From Thermomonas sp. XSG (lineage in GTDB: Bacteria; Pseudomonadota; Gammaproteobacteria; Xanthomonadales; Xanthomonadaceae), in the NCBI RefSeq assembly GCF_014678725.1, contig NZ_CP061497.1, positions 2,983,479 to 3,047,478 on the forward strand: a stretch of DNA of 64,000 bases, given 5' to 3'. Made by a program: the position numbers and the translations under genes. Of this stretch, positions 45,586-54,670 are shown one piece after another; position 1 is the first letter of the stretch, and each line of letters begins with the position of its first letter. Under the pieces are notes generated by a model. The model was not told where the DNA came from and made no database searches. It saw only the letters and a list, made by a program, of their open reading frames with translations.

Positions 45586-45917
45586 GCCTGGCCGTGCATC
45601 CGCTGGACGCGCTCGAGTCGGCCCTGCAGGCCGAACGTCGCGCCCTGCTGGAGCACGACGTGGATGCGCTGCTGCGCTCCACCCAGGCCAAGCTGGAGGC
45701 TCTGGCCGACGCCGAGCGCACCGCCGGCGCCGAGGACATGGCGCGGGTCTCTGAACTGCACGAACTCAACCGCGCCAACGCGGTGCTGCTTGCGCGCCGC
45801 CGCCGCGAGGTGGCGTGGACGCTGCGGCACCTCGGCCGCAGCGAGGCCAGCGGCGTCTACAACGGCGCCGGGTATGCCAGCGCGCAGACCCAATCCAGGT
45901 GGCTGGGGAGCGGATGA
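45582..45917 (+). CDS. flgN: FlgK/FlgL export chaperone FlgN, GTG start (111 aa)
   Basis: Small helical chaperone. A coiled-coil protein (LDALESALQAERRALLEHDVDALLRSTQAKLEALADAE) with the FlgN motif LHELNRANAVLLARRRREVAWTLRHLG. Its GTG overlaps the flgM stop (GTGA), and its own stop overlaps the next gene (ATGA). Confidence 0.88.
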   Translation: MSLAVHPLDALESALQAERRALLEHDVDALLRSTQAKLEALADAERTAGAEDMARVSELHELNRANAVLLARRRREVAWTLRHLGRSEASGVYNGAGYASAQTQSRWLGSG

Positions 45918-47131
45918 ACATGGACGCCGCGCCGTCCCCCCTGTGGAGTGACGACGCCATCTGGGCTGCGAGCACGGTGCGGTTCCCCGTGCTGTTCCTT
46001 GACGGCAGCCGCAGGTTGCACGCCGCCAATCCGGCGGCCTCGGCGCTGGCGGAGAAGCTGGTGCCGGGCAGCGGTCCGGAATCGCTGGTGGCGATGATGT
46101 CCGATCAGGACTGGGCCGAAACGGTCCGGAGCGGGCATTGGCATGGCGCAGTGCGCCCGCCGGCGGCATCGCCGTTGGCCCTGGAGATCCATTGCGGCCA
46201 CGCCCCGCACAGTGACCACTGCTTCATGGTGGTGCTGGACATCAGCGAACGCGATGAGCGACGGCGGCAGTACGAGGAGTTGCAGCGCACCGTCGACCGC
46301 CTGGCCAGCACCCAGGAGCAGTTGCTGCAGTCGGAGAAGATGGCCTCGATCGGCCAGCTTGCCGCCGGTGTCGCCCACGAAATCAACAACCCGATCGGCT
46401 ACGTGGGCTCCAACCTCGGCACGCTGCAGGATTATTCGACGGCCCTGCTTGCGCTGGTACAGAAGTACCACGAGGCGCTGTTCTCGGAAGACCCGGTCGC
46501 GCGCCGCGAGGAGCTGTTGCAGGCGCGCCAGCGTCTGGACATCGACTACATCGTCGGCGACCTGCCGAACCTGCTGAAGGAATCACGCGAAGGCATCGAG
46601 CGCGTGACCAAGATCGTGCAGGACCTGAAGGACTTCTCGCGCGTTGGGCGCGATCAGCAGATGCAGCCGGCGGACCTGCTGCAGGGGCTCGACTCCACCC
46701 TCAACATCGTCTGGAACGACCTCAAGTACAAGATCCGGCTGGAAAAGCACTACGGCAGCCTGCCGCAAGTGGAATGCCTGGCGTCCGAAATCAACCAGGT
46801 GTTCCTGAACCTGCTGCTCAATGCCGGCCAGGCCATCGAACAGCGCGGCACCATCGAGCTGGCCAGCGGTTGCGACGGGCAGGAAGCCTGGATCAGCATC
46901 ACCGACAGCGGCTGCGGCATCCCGCCGGAGGCCCTGCCGCACCTGTTCGACCCGTTCTTCACCACCAAGCCCATCGGTCGCGGCACCGGGCTGGGGCTGG
47001 CGATCTCCTACGGCATCGTCGCCAAGCACCATGGCCGCATCGACGTGTCCAGCCGGGTGGGGCAGGGCAGCACCTTCCGCGTGGTGCTGCCGATTCGCCA
47101 GCCGCGCGAAGAGGCGCCGGCGACGGACTGA
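45914..47131 (+). CDS. PAS-type sensor histidine kinase coupled to flgMN (405 aa)
   Basis: Cytoplasmic kinase with no membrane segment. A PAS-like N-terminal domain (about 18-110) and a coiled-coil linker lead to HisKA with the phospho-acceptor His155 in GVAHEINNPIGYV. The HATPase has N-box EINQVFLNLLLNAGQAIE, G1 DSGCGIPP and G2 GRGTGLGLAIS. The ATG overlaps the flgN stop, so it is expressed from the flgM sigma-28 promoter. Partner unknown. The convergent neighbour carries a receiver domain and is the nearest candidate. Confidence 0.88.
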   Translation: MNMDAAPSPLWSDDAIWAASTVRFPVLFLDGSRRLHAANPAASALAEKLVPGSGPESLVAMMSDQDWAETVRSGHWHGAVRPPAASPLALEIHCGHAPHSDHCFMVVLDISERDERRRQYEELQRTVDRLASTQEQLLQSEKMASIGQLAAGVAHEINNPIGYVGSNLGTLQDYSTALLALVQKYHEALFSEDPVARREELLQARQRLDIDYIVGDLPNLLKESREGIERVTKIVQDLKDFSRVGRDQQMQPADLLQGLDSTLNIVWNDLKYKIRLEKHYGSLPQVECLASEINQVFLNLLLNAGQAIEQRGTIELASGCDGQEAWISITDSGCGIPPEALPHLFDPFFTTKPIGRGTGLGLAISYGIVAKHHGRIDVSSRVGQGSTFRVVLPIRQPREEAPATD

Positions 47132-47146
47132 GGTCAACCTGCCGCG

Positions 47147-48907
47147 CTAGTCGCGGTGGTGGCCGGCGTACCGTTGTTCCACCAGCCGGAATGCCGCGCG
47201 CACATGCTCGCGCAGGTCGGCATCGTCCCAGGGCTTGATCAGGAAGCGGTAGGCCGCGTCCTGGTTGATCGCCTGGCTGATCGTCTCAAGGTCGGTATAA
47301 CCGGACAGCGCCAGTCGCACGGTATCCGGATACAGGTCACGCACGCGGGCCAGGAACTCGGTGCCGCTCATGTCCGGCATGCGCTGGTCGGAAAGCACTA
47401 CCTGCACGTCGTTCCTGGCCAGCAGGTCGAACGCCTCGCTGACGCTGCTCGCGGTCAGCAGGCGGTAGCCGTCGCGTCGCAGCAGCCGGACCAGCGAGCG
47501 CAACACGTTTTCCTCGTCGTCCAGCAGCAGCAGGGTGCGGGTAGGCTGCATCGCGGCGCTGTCCTGGAACACATGCGGCAGCAGGAAGCGCTGGCGCAGC
47601 AACTCGTCGATGTCGGTGCCGGGCAGGGGCGGGCTGAACAGGTAACCCTGGAAGAAGTCGCAATGGTTGCGGCGCAGGAAACCGAGTTCGGCATCGGTTT
47701 CCACGCCTTTCGCCACCAGCGTCATGCCCAGTTGGTGGCCCATCGCGATGATGCCGCGTACCAGCGCCGCGCTGCGTGGGTTGGTGGTGATATTGCGCAG
47801 GAAGCTGCGGTCGATCTTGAGCCGGTCCAGCGGGAACTGCGCCAGCGTGGCCAGGCTCAGCCCGCGCATGCCGAAATCGCCCAGGGTCAGCACCGCGCCC
47901 ATGCCGCGCAGGCCTACGAGGTTGGCGGCTACGTGCGGTGCATCCAGTGTCAGGACCGATTCGGAAACCTCGAACTCGATCGCGGCGCCGGCCACGTCGT
48001 AACGGTGCAGCAGTTCGCCGATCAGGTCCAGGCATTCGGCGCGGCTCAACAGCACGCCTTCCAGTGGTACCGACGCGTTGAGGTAGTCGATGCCCATGCC
48101 GCGCCAGCGCTGCACCTGTCCGATCGCGGTTTCGATCGTCCACAGGCCCACCGCGCCCGCCAGGCCGGCGCGCTCCACCGCTGGCAGGATGCGGTTGGCG
48201 CGCAGCACGCCCTCCTGGGTGTTGTGCCAGCGCAGCAGTGAACTGCAGGCCACGATGCTGCCGTCCTGCGCGCTGACCACCGGCTGGTAGTACAGGCGGA
48301 ACTCGCTCTGCGCGATGGCATCCACGAAGCGATGGCCCTGGTGCTCGCGGCCCGGGTCGTTCGCGGGGTCGGGCAGGGCATCGGGCACGTGGATGGCCTG
48401 TCCACCCGGCCCGCTGCGCTTGGCCCGGCGCATGGTCTGCTCGGCGGCCACCAGCAGTGCGGCGGCATCGTGCGCATGGTCGGGATAGAGCGCGATGCCG
48501 ATCGACAGCGTCACATCCAGTACGAACGGCTGCACCTGTACCGGCGCGTCGAAGGCCTCGCGCAGCCGCTCGGCCAGGGTTTCTCCGTCGCTCTCGCCAT
48601 CGCGGTAGGCAATGGCGGCGACGAACTCCTCACTGCCCAGGCGCCACAGCCACGCGTCGTCTGGCACTGCGTGCACCAGTCGGCGGGCCACCACCCGCAA
48701 CGCCTGCTCGACGATGTTCTCCCCCAGCGTGGCGTTGATCGCGCCGATGCCATCGACGTCGATGTGAAGCAGGGCGAGCTTGCGGTTGGTACCGTCCACG
48801 GCGGCGAGCACCGAGTTCAGGCTGGGGCCGCTGGCGCCGAGGCGATAGATCTCGGACTGCCTGGACCCGGCCCCCATCGTTCCTTCGGCCAAGGGCAGGG
48901 TGCTCAC
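47147..48907 (-). CDS. Degenerate GGDEF-EAL protein with C-terminal receiver domain (586 aa)
   Basis: Domains: a GGDEF-type domain at about 40-180 whose signature is GSEEF (91-95), and an EAL-type domain (about 200-445). In the latter the EAL motif reads SSLLRW, the DDFG loop reads GDFGMRGLSL, and the later EGVET reads KGVET. A receiver domain follows (about 453-586) with DDEEN, phospho-acceptor near Asp507 (VVLSDQRMPDMSG) and KPW. The start is GTG at 48907 (GTGA with the HD-GYP stop) or ATG at 48877. Catalytic loss in both enzyme domains is inferred from the motifs, so it is more likely an effector or scaffold than an enzyme. It is coupled to the HD-GYP gene upstream. Confidence 0.85.
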   Translation of the reverse strand: MSTLPLAEGTMGAGSRQSEIYRLGASGPSLNSVLAAVDGTNRKLALLHIDVDGIGAINATLGENIVEQALRVVARRLVHAVPDDAWLWRLGSEEFVAAIAYRDGESDGETLAERLREAFDAPVQVQPFVLDVTLSIGIALYPDHAHDAAALLVAAEQTMRRAKRSGPGGQAIHVPDALPDPANDPGREHQGHRFVDAIAQSEFRLYYQPVVSAQDGSIVACSSLLRWHNTQEGVLRANRILPAVERAGLAGAVGLWTIETAIGQVQRWRGMGIDYLNASVPLEGVLLSRAECLDLIGELLHRYDVAGAAIEFEVSESVLTLDAPHVAANLVGLRGMGAVLTLGDFGMRGLSLATLAQFPLDRLKIDRSFLRNITTNPRSAALVRGIIAMGHQLGMTLVAKGVETDAELGFLRRNHCDFFQGYLFSPPLPGTDIDELLRQRFLLPHVFQDSAAMQPTRTLLLLDDEENVLRSLVRLLRRDGYRLLTASSVSEAFDLLARNDVQVVLSDQRMPDMSGTEFLARVRDLYPDTVRLALSGYTDLETISQAINQDAAYRFLIKPWDDADLREHVRAAFRLVEQRYAGHHRD

Positions 48908-50163
48908 AGCCAGAGTGCCTCGAGGTTGCCCAGGCCCCATTGCTCCGAGCTTTCCGGGGAAACGATGCTGTCCCGGCAATCGCCAGCCGCCAGGTCGATG
49001 GTCTGCGGCAGGATCTTCTCGCGCGAGCGGATCGAGTAGAAGGCGCGCACCGTCGGCTTGAGCAACGAATCGACGCCGGGCTCGAGGATCACCGCCAGAC
49101 GCTCGGAGGCAAGCCTGACCAGCGAGCCGACCGGATAGATGCCCACCGACTTCACGAAGGCATTGAAGACCCGGGTATCGAAATGTCCGTCCCAGCGCGC
49201 CATCTCGCGCATCGCCATCGCCGGATCCCACGGGCGCTTGTACGGGCGCACCGAAGTCACTGCGTCATAGACATCGCATACCGCACCCATCCGAGCCAGC
49301 AGCGAAATCTCGTCTTCGCGCAGGCCGTGCGGATAGCCGCGGCCGTCCATGCGTTCGTGGTGGTGCAGGACGATGTCGACCACGTCCGCTTCGCAGCCGC
49401 CGTCCTGCAGCGCCTGCGCGCCCGCGCCGGAGTGCTGCTTCATGACCTCGAACTCCTCGTCGGTCAGGCGCCCCGGCTTGTTGAGGATCTCCAGCGGCAT
49501 GAACGCCTTGCCAAGGTCGTGCATCAGCCCGCCGATCCCGGCGATGCGCACCAGCCGTTCGTCCAGCTTCAACTGGCGGGCCAGTGCCAGCATCAGCGCG
49601 GAGACCGCCACCGAATGCAGGTAGCTGTAGTCGTCGTGGGTCTTCAGGCGAGCCACGCTGATCAGCGCGGCGGGGTTGCGCCAGACCGAAGCGGCGATCT
49701 CATCGACCAGTGGCAGCACGGATTCCTGGCTGACCGTCTTGCCGAGCCGCAGCTCGGCGAACATTTCCTCCACCTGCGCCTTGCCGGCGAGGCAGATGTC
49801 GCGCGCGCGCGCCAGTTCCGCCTCCAGCGGGACATCCGCGGCCGTTGCCCGCGCGCGCAAGGCGGCAGTAGCTGGCGCGGATGATGCCCCGGTCTCCGGC
49901 AGGTCCGGTCGGCCCGTGCCGGCATCCGTCGCATTCGCGTAGGGAGCCTCCCCGATCGCCTCCACGTCCTGCAGCGGATCGCCCCGGGATTCATCGATCC
50001 ACACACTGTCGATGCCGGCCTCGACAATGCGGCGCACGTCTTCCGGATTCACCAGCAGGAAACTGTTGCGCAGGAACGGATGACTGAGCCAGGAGCCCCC
50101 GATCTTGTGCAGATACATGCCGGTGCGCAGGCTCGCGGCCGGAATGCGCCGGATGGAGGACAT
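48904..50163 (-). CDS. HD-GYP c-di-GMP phosphodiesterase with N-terminal DUF3391 (419 aa)
   Basis: Hydrolyses cyclic-di-GMP. The N-terminal DUF3391-like domain (RRIPAASLRTGMYLHKIGGSWLSHPF) is followed by an HD-GYP domain. Its motifs are intact: HDLGKAFMP, HHERMDGRGYPHGL and the leading H in YLHSVAVSALML. No signal peptide or membrane segment is seen. It is the first gene of a two-gene unit with the degenerate GGDEF-EAL-REC protein, and is placed next to the flagellar regulon, whose activator FleQ is c-di-GMP-responsive in related bacteria. Confidence 0.92.
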   Translation of the reverse strand: MSSIRRIPAASLRTGMYLHKIGGSWLSHPFLRNSFLLVNPEDVRRIVEAGIDSVWIDESRGDPLQDVEAIGEAPYANATDAGTGRPDLPETGASSAPATAALRARATAADVPLEAELARARDICLAGKAQVEEMFAELRLGKTVSQESVLPLVDEIAASVWRNPAALISVARLKTHDDYSYLHSVAVSALMLALARQLKLDERLVRIAGIGGLMHDLGKAFMPLEILNKPGRLTDEEFEVMKQHSGAGAQALQDGGCEADVVDIVLHHHERMDGRGYPHGLREDEISLLARMGAVCDVYDAVTSVRPYKRPWDPAMAMREMARWDGHFDTRVFNAFVKSVGIYPVGSLVRLASERLAVILEPGVDSLLKPTVRAFYSIRSREKILPQTIDLAAGDCRDSIVSPESSEQWGLGNLEALWL

Positions 50164-50271
50164 CGTGACTTTTCTCGCCCCTGATTGTGCAGAAGCGAGT
50201 CTATAGCGGGCGCGCCGGCGACGGAACGCCGCCGGTGCATGATTGGCGTCGATGGACGCGACGTTACTGGT

Positions 50272-51000
50272 TCAGCTGCCGCCTGCTGCCTGCGTCGAAT
50301 GACCCGCCGTGCGAGCGTCGGGCTTTGCAAGCGTCGCGTGCGTCCAGTCCAGGAAGTCGCGCGCCATCGCATCGCTGATGCCATGGCCGCCCGGATACAG
50401 GCGCAGCGCGTGTGCCACCTCGAGCCTCCGCAACAGCGCGTCGGCCCGTTCTGCCCAATCGACCGGCAGCTTCATGTCGTCGCGGCCGTGGGCGATCAGG
50501 GCTTGCACGCGGGCGAGCTGTTCGCGTGGCGCCAGCAGCGGCTCAAGTTCGGGCAGGATGCGCCCCGAGAGCACCCCGAATCCCGCCACCGACGCGGGCG
50601 CTGTCAGTCCGACGCTGGCGCTGAGGATGCCGCCCTGGCTGAAACCGGCAATCAGCGTGCGTGCCGGGGCGATACCGTGCGCAGCCTGCAGTTGGGCGAT
50701 GAAGCGGACCAGCGACTGCCGGCTTGCTTCCGCTTCTTCGGCGACGATCTGCGGCCCTGCGGGCGTGAACGCCACCCGGAACCAGGCGTGCTGGGCGTCG
50801 CCCAGGGTGAGCGGGCCGCGCGGCAGCACCACCAGCACATCGGGCGCAATGCCGGCGGCAAGGCCGGTAAGGTTGGTTTCGTTGCCGCCCACGCCGTGCA
50901 GCAGGAGCAGCAGCGAGGTGGGCTGGACGGGTGCCGGATTGCGAACACGATAGGCCAGCGCGAACGCCGGATCCTCCGCCAGCATGGACAGATCGCTCAT
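50272..51000 (-). CDS. Alpha/beta-hydrolase, phospholipase/carboxylesterase family (242 aa)
   Basis: Serine esterase of the YpfH/carboxylesterase-2 type. It has the oxyanion motif LLLHGVGGNETN, the nucleophile elbow GFSQGG with Ser121, a catalytic Asp in AHGRDDMKLPVD and a His in YPGGHGISD. No signal peptide. Its ATG overlaps the dioxygenase stop (ATGA), so both genes formed one operon. Physiological substrate is unknown. Confidence 0.88.
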   Translation of the reverse strand: MSDLSMLAEDPAFALAYRVRNPAPVQPTSLLLLLHGVGGNETNLTGLAAGIAPDVLVVLPRGPLTLGDAQHAWFRVAFTPAGPQIVAEEAEASRQSLVRFIAQLQAAHGIAPARTLIAGFSQGGILSASVGLTAPASVAGFGVLSGRILPELEPLLAPREQLARVQALIAHGRDDMKLPVDWAERADALLRRLEVAHALRLYPGGHGISDAMARDFLDWTHATLAKPDARTAGHSTQAAGGS

Positions 51001-51788
51001 GCAGGCTCCTGCCGCAAGGCCGACTCTGGCAAGCCGAACCCGAACGAATCCATCGAGAGGACACCGTAGGTCATGCCGCCTTCGATCAGGCTTGCGCGCT
51101 CGTCCACACGGCTGGCGCCCAGCGCCACCAGCAGCGGCAAATAGTGTTCATCGCTCGGATGCGCGCGCAGCGCATGCGGTGCGCGTTCGCGGTAGTGCAC
51201 CAGCGCATCGGTGTCGCCGCGGCGCAGGGCGTCGGCCACCCAGTCGGCGAAGGCCTGTGCATATTCCGGGTCGCGGATGTGGCTGCGGAACTCGAACAGG
51301 TTGTGGGTGAGGCTGCCGGAGCCCACCACCGCCACCCCGCGCTCACGCAGCGGCGCCAGCGCCTGCCCCAGCCGCAGCGCGCCGGCGGCATCGAGGTCAT
51401 GCGGCATCGAGACCTGCAGCACAGGCACGTCGGCCTCCGGCTTCAGATAGCGCATCGGTACCCACGCACCGTGGTCAAGGCCGCGGCCGGCATCGGTGGT
51501 GGCGTCGAAGCCGGCGTCGGCCAGAATGCGGGCGATGTCTGCAGCCAGGTCCGGCGCGCCCGCCGGCGTGTAGTGCAGCGCATACAGCGGGGCAGGGAAG
51601 CCACCGAAATCATGGATGGTCGCGGGGGCGGTGGTGGCAGCCACGCGGACGCCCTGCGTCTGCCAGTGGGGCGAGACCACCACCACCGCTTCAAGACCGA
51701 CCAGCGTGCGGCCGATCACCTGCAGCGCAGGAACCGGGCTCGGTAAACCTGTGATTATACGCTCACTGGCTTTTCTCATATGAATCAA
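50997..51788 (-). pseudogene. DODA/YgiD-type extradiol dioxygenase, 5' end replaced by transposon DNA
   Basis: Class III (LigB-like) extradiol dioxygenase. VVVVSPHWQTQGVRVA, TIHDFGGFPAPLYALHYTPAGAP and the later GSGSLTHNLFEF are family blocks. Homologues begin with a short N-terminal segment containing an SHG metal-binding histidine, which is missing. The first residues here (MIHMRKASERIIT) are read from DNA beginning TGTGATTATAC at 51750, the proposed transposon end. The remaining frame is open but should lack one metal ligand, so I call it inactivated. Confidence 0.75.
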
Positions 51789-51920
51789 TGGCCTTGGCGA
51801 AAACGTCTTTTCCGCGGTGACCAGTTTGAGCTGTCACACCGAGCTCAGTAAAGCTGTTATTTCCCCGGGGGGATCGGCAAAATTGTGACTTTCCCGAGCA
51901 GCAGTATTTCGCCGCGGAAC
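51750..51920. repeat. Possible TnsB-binding repeats of the left end
   Basis: Between the proposed terminus and tniQ1, a loosely conserved core (roughly TTTTC/ATTTC followed by CG-rich bases) occurs near 51770, 51808, 51859 and 51906, the last three about 50 bp apart. Tn7 left ends carry three spaced TnsB sites over about 150 bp, so the layout fits. The sequence match between copies is weak, and this call is tentative. Confidence 0.3.
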
Positions 51921-51957
51921 AGTCAAGAATCTGCTCATTCGACATTGGAGCAATGTC

Positions 51958-53487
51958 TTGAACGATGCGGACGTTGAGTGCTACATCCCTTGGGCCGAGG
52001 ACGCCCTACTCCCGGGCGAGTCGCCCTATGCCCTGCTGAACAAACTGGCTTGGTTCGCCTGCCGAGGCCCAGTTCAATTGATGCGGGATCTCCGTGCGAC
52101 CGAGGGCACCCCCTACCCAAACAGCCCCAGTAAGATCGATTTCAGCACAAGCGCCGAGGAATGGAGTCTCAAGGCCAACGCGCGTATGTGGCCAATCAAT
52201 GCGGGGAGGTTACGCGAGTACTTTGACCGCACACGTTTCGATGTCTTGAAGGAGTACAGCTATTCATCTTACGAATCGGAATTCCTGCGCTTCTGTCCAG
52301 AATGCGTAGCAGTGGGGATGCACTTCACGATCACACAGCTCTTGCTGGTCGAAAATTGTCCCTATCACCATCGGCGTCTGATTTCATGTTGCCCGGAATG
52401 CGGGGAAAGAATCGGATACCGAAGCGGGGTGCTGAATGACGCATTCGGTTGCAAGGAATGTGGTCGCTCCTTGCTTGAGGCTGGCCTGACTGACATACGG
52501 GTCAATCGGCGCTATCGCTGGCGCGTTTCCCGCTCTCATCTGAAATTGGCCAAGACGCTCAAATCCGCACCGATGATTCACTGCCCCGTGAAAGGGTTTC
52601 GGGATAGCGTGGTCCCATATCACGGCCTTAAAGAGGCGATGACTCCGCTCCTTCATCCTGACAGGCCGTCATCCGAGAGATCTCCTTCCACGTCTCATTA
52701 CGTTATCGTGAAAGTTGGGCGCAATGAGCGGGGGCAGCCCTGCATTCAGCCCGTTTCGCGGCTAGAGCCCTTCGAGCCACCATTGACGCCTTCACCGCTC
52801 GACGATGGCCAATTTCATGCAGTTGCCCAAATGCGAGCAGGGGCTTGGGCACTGCAGACTTATCGCGACCATCGAGCATGCATTTGCGCGGCGCGGGAGG
52901 CCATGAAATGCAGCAGACATAGTCGATTCGCCCGCAGTGAACGACCATTGATCTGCTGTGTAGGGAAGGGGTTTGCCGTGTGGGAGGCCGGACGCAACGA
53001 GCGGGAAAGAAAGCAGCTTTCCAATGACCTGTGGGAGGCATGGGAACTCGGAGATGCGCGAGAAAAGGCCTTTGCTTCGTACGTACTCGAAAAGGCATCC
53101 TTGTCGGGCACGATCATGGCTTTCCTTCGAAGCGAATCCCTTCTTCTGTCCCCTTGGGAGAACCGAGACCTGATGTCCGACTTCTCGTGTTGGAATACGA
53201 CGTCGCGCCAGGGCGAGCAGCAGGCAATCCTGTGGCAGGATCTGCGCCACATCGACGTTTCGGATGCGTGCGATCTGTCGAGCTATGGTGAGCCTGCGCG
53301 GTGGACGTGGTTGGAATCGGTGTGCGCTGACCTGCAGGGCAATTCGAAGGGCGAGCTAGAAGGTCAGATGCGTGCACACCTGGCGATCGACAGTCTGACC
53401 AATGACTACGCAGCCCACCAGCGAGCGTTGCTGACTATGCCGACTTTGCGCCCGAGGATGGACGGCTGCGGCGCGGCAGTTTGGTAG
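51958..53487 (+). CDS. TniQ/TnsD-family target-selection protein, TTG start (509 aa)
   Basis: TniQ proteins choose the insertion site in Tn7-like transposition. The N-terminus has PGESPYALLNKLAWF, the TniQ-type opening. Zinc ligands follow: Cys113/Cys116, Cys134/His137, Cys145/Cys148 and Cys165/Cys168. The remaining 340 residues are a long C-terminal extension as in TnsD. The TTG at 51958 is supported by GGAG seven bases upstream; an ATG at 51953 opens only a two-codon frame (ATG TCT TGA). It is the gene closest to the left end, transcribed inward, and overlaps its convergent neighbour by 53 bp. Confidence 0.75.
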   Translation: MNDADVECYIPWAEDALLPGESPYALLNKLAWFACRGPVQLMRDLRATEGTPYPNSPSKIDFSTSAEEWSLKANARMWPINAGRLREYFDRTRFDVLKEYSYSSYESEFLRFCPECVAVGMHFTITQLLLVENCPYHHRRLISCCPECGERIGYRSGVLNDAFGCKECGRSLLEAGLTDIRVNRRYRWRVSRSHLKLAKTLKSAPMIHCPVKGFRDSVVPYHGLKEAMTPLLHPDRPSSERSPSTSHYVIVKVGRNERGQPCIQPVSRLEPFEPPLTPSPLDDGQFHAVAQMRAGAWALQTYRDHRACICAAREAMKCSRHSRFARSERPLICCVGKGFAVWEAGRNERERKQLSNDLWEAWELGDAREKAFASYVLEKASLSGTIMAFLRSESLLLSPWENRDLMSDFSCWNTTSRQGEQQAILWQDLRHIDVSDACDLSSYGEPARWTWLESVCADLQGNSKGELEGQMRAHLAIDSLTNDYAAHQRALLTMPTLRPRMDGCGAAVW

Positions 53488-54568
53488 CGCGTCGGTCACT
53501 GTCTCGATTCCCGACGGGCTTGCTGCGCGTAGTTTTCATAACGGGAGTGCTCTGCAGCGAGTCCTCGTATTCGCGTTCGACATCTGCGTGCACTCGGAGC
53601 ACATTGGATTTCAAGGCCAGTAAAGCGGCCGCAATGCTCGCTGGTGCGGGCGTATGCGATGAAATTCCATCGCACGTGACTTCAATGGCGCCTTCCTGAT
53701 AGCGTTCCGGAAGCGGCCGCCCCATGCACTCGTACCACTCCTCACCGGCCGCGTGCAAGCACGCACAGGCGTCCAGCATTTCCCGGCTCTTTTCCATCAA
53801 AAAGGGAAGGGCTGAGAGATCCTCTAGCGATGGTACGAACTTGGAGGGCGCGCACCGGTCGCCCCATACCACGACATTGGCGACTGCATCGACTAGAGGT
53901 CCATGAAGGCGCTGGGCAAGCATGTCGGCGTCATCAAACTCCCTTCGAGAAAACGAGGTGGTGAACTCATCCACGGCATCGTATGCCAGTCGCCCGGACG
54001 CTTCGACATCGTGACGTCGTCGCCAAGTCATTTCGTGAAGAAACGCGATAACAAAGATCAGCGTTTCCGGGGTGGCTGCTTTTACCAGGGCCTTAGCGCA
54101 GCGTTGCTCCAGGTCGGCATAGAGGACAGGGTCCAAGTGTTTCACGGCCGATACGACGCGTCCTGGCACGAAAAGGAGTCCCCGCTGATAGGTGTAGCCC
54201 ATCAGCCGTGTGCGCGATTCCAGGATGGGGGCCGGATCGGGTTGCACGTAGCCGATGAAGTCGCGCAGCAACCACGGTCGCGACTTCGGCACGCGTTCGC
54301 ACACGCGCTCGAACAGATTGAATTTCCCGCCGCTGTTGCCGTATTCCGCCCAGTACGCGCCGTCCGGATTCTTGCCCTTCTCGTGGATGTCCTCAAAAAC
54401 ACGCGGCGCCAAGCGCTCAGACAGCGAGCCTGATGGCTCGGTCGTTGGCAGTAACAAGGTTTGGTTCAACCACCGCACGTCGCAGTCCTGCGATTTCAGC
54501 AGGAAGCGCGTCCACGTCATGGCGCCGCCGGTGCGGAGTGCGCTAGCAGAATCGATCGCCATAGACAA
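53435..54568 (-). CDS. Unrecognised protein inside the Tn7-like element (377 aa)
   Basis: I do not recognise this family. The protein is soluble-looking, with no signal peptide or membrane helix. It has an N-terminal segment TWTRFLLKSQDCDVRWLNQTLLLPT, aromatic-rich stretches (DGAYWAEYGNSGGKFNLFERVCERVPKSRPWLLRDFIGY) and a basic, Arg/Ser/Lys-rich C-terminal tail (about 345-377) that could bind nucleic acid. It is convergent with tniQ1 and divergent from the tnsA operon, so it has its own promoter region (54569-54823). Its place between core transposition genes suggests a role in the element itself, but that is inference. Confidence 0.7.
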   Translation of the reverse strand: MSMAIDSASALRTGGAMTWTRFLLKSQDCDVRWLNQTLLLPTTEPSGSLSERLAPRVFEDIHEKGKNPDGAYWAEYGNSGGKFNLFERVCERVPKSRPWLLRDFIGYVQPDPAPILESRTRLMGYTYQRGLLFVPGRVVSAVKHLDPVLYADLEQRCAKALVKAATPETLIFVIAFLHEMTWRRRHDVEASGRLAYDAVDEFTTSFSRREFDDADMLAQRLHGPLVDAVANVVVWGDRCAPSKFVPSLEDLSALPFLMEKSREMLDACACLHAAGEEWYECMGRPLPERYQEGAIEVTCDGISSHTPAPASIAAALLALKSNVLRVHADVEREYEDSLQSTPVMKTTRSKPVGNRDSDRRATKLPRRSRPSSGAKSA

Positions 54569-54670
54569 GGCTTGGATTCAATTTCAAACCACCTGCCGCG
54601 GTTTGTTTGGGCGCGGTCGCTGCGGGTTACGCTAGGGGCTAGCCATCAATGGAATTAACAATTTACTAAT

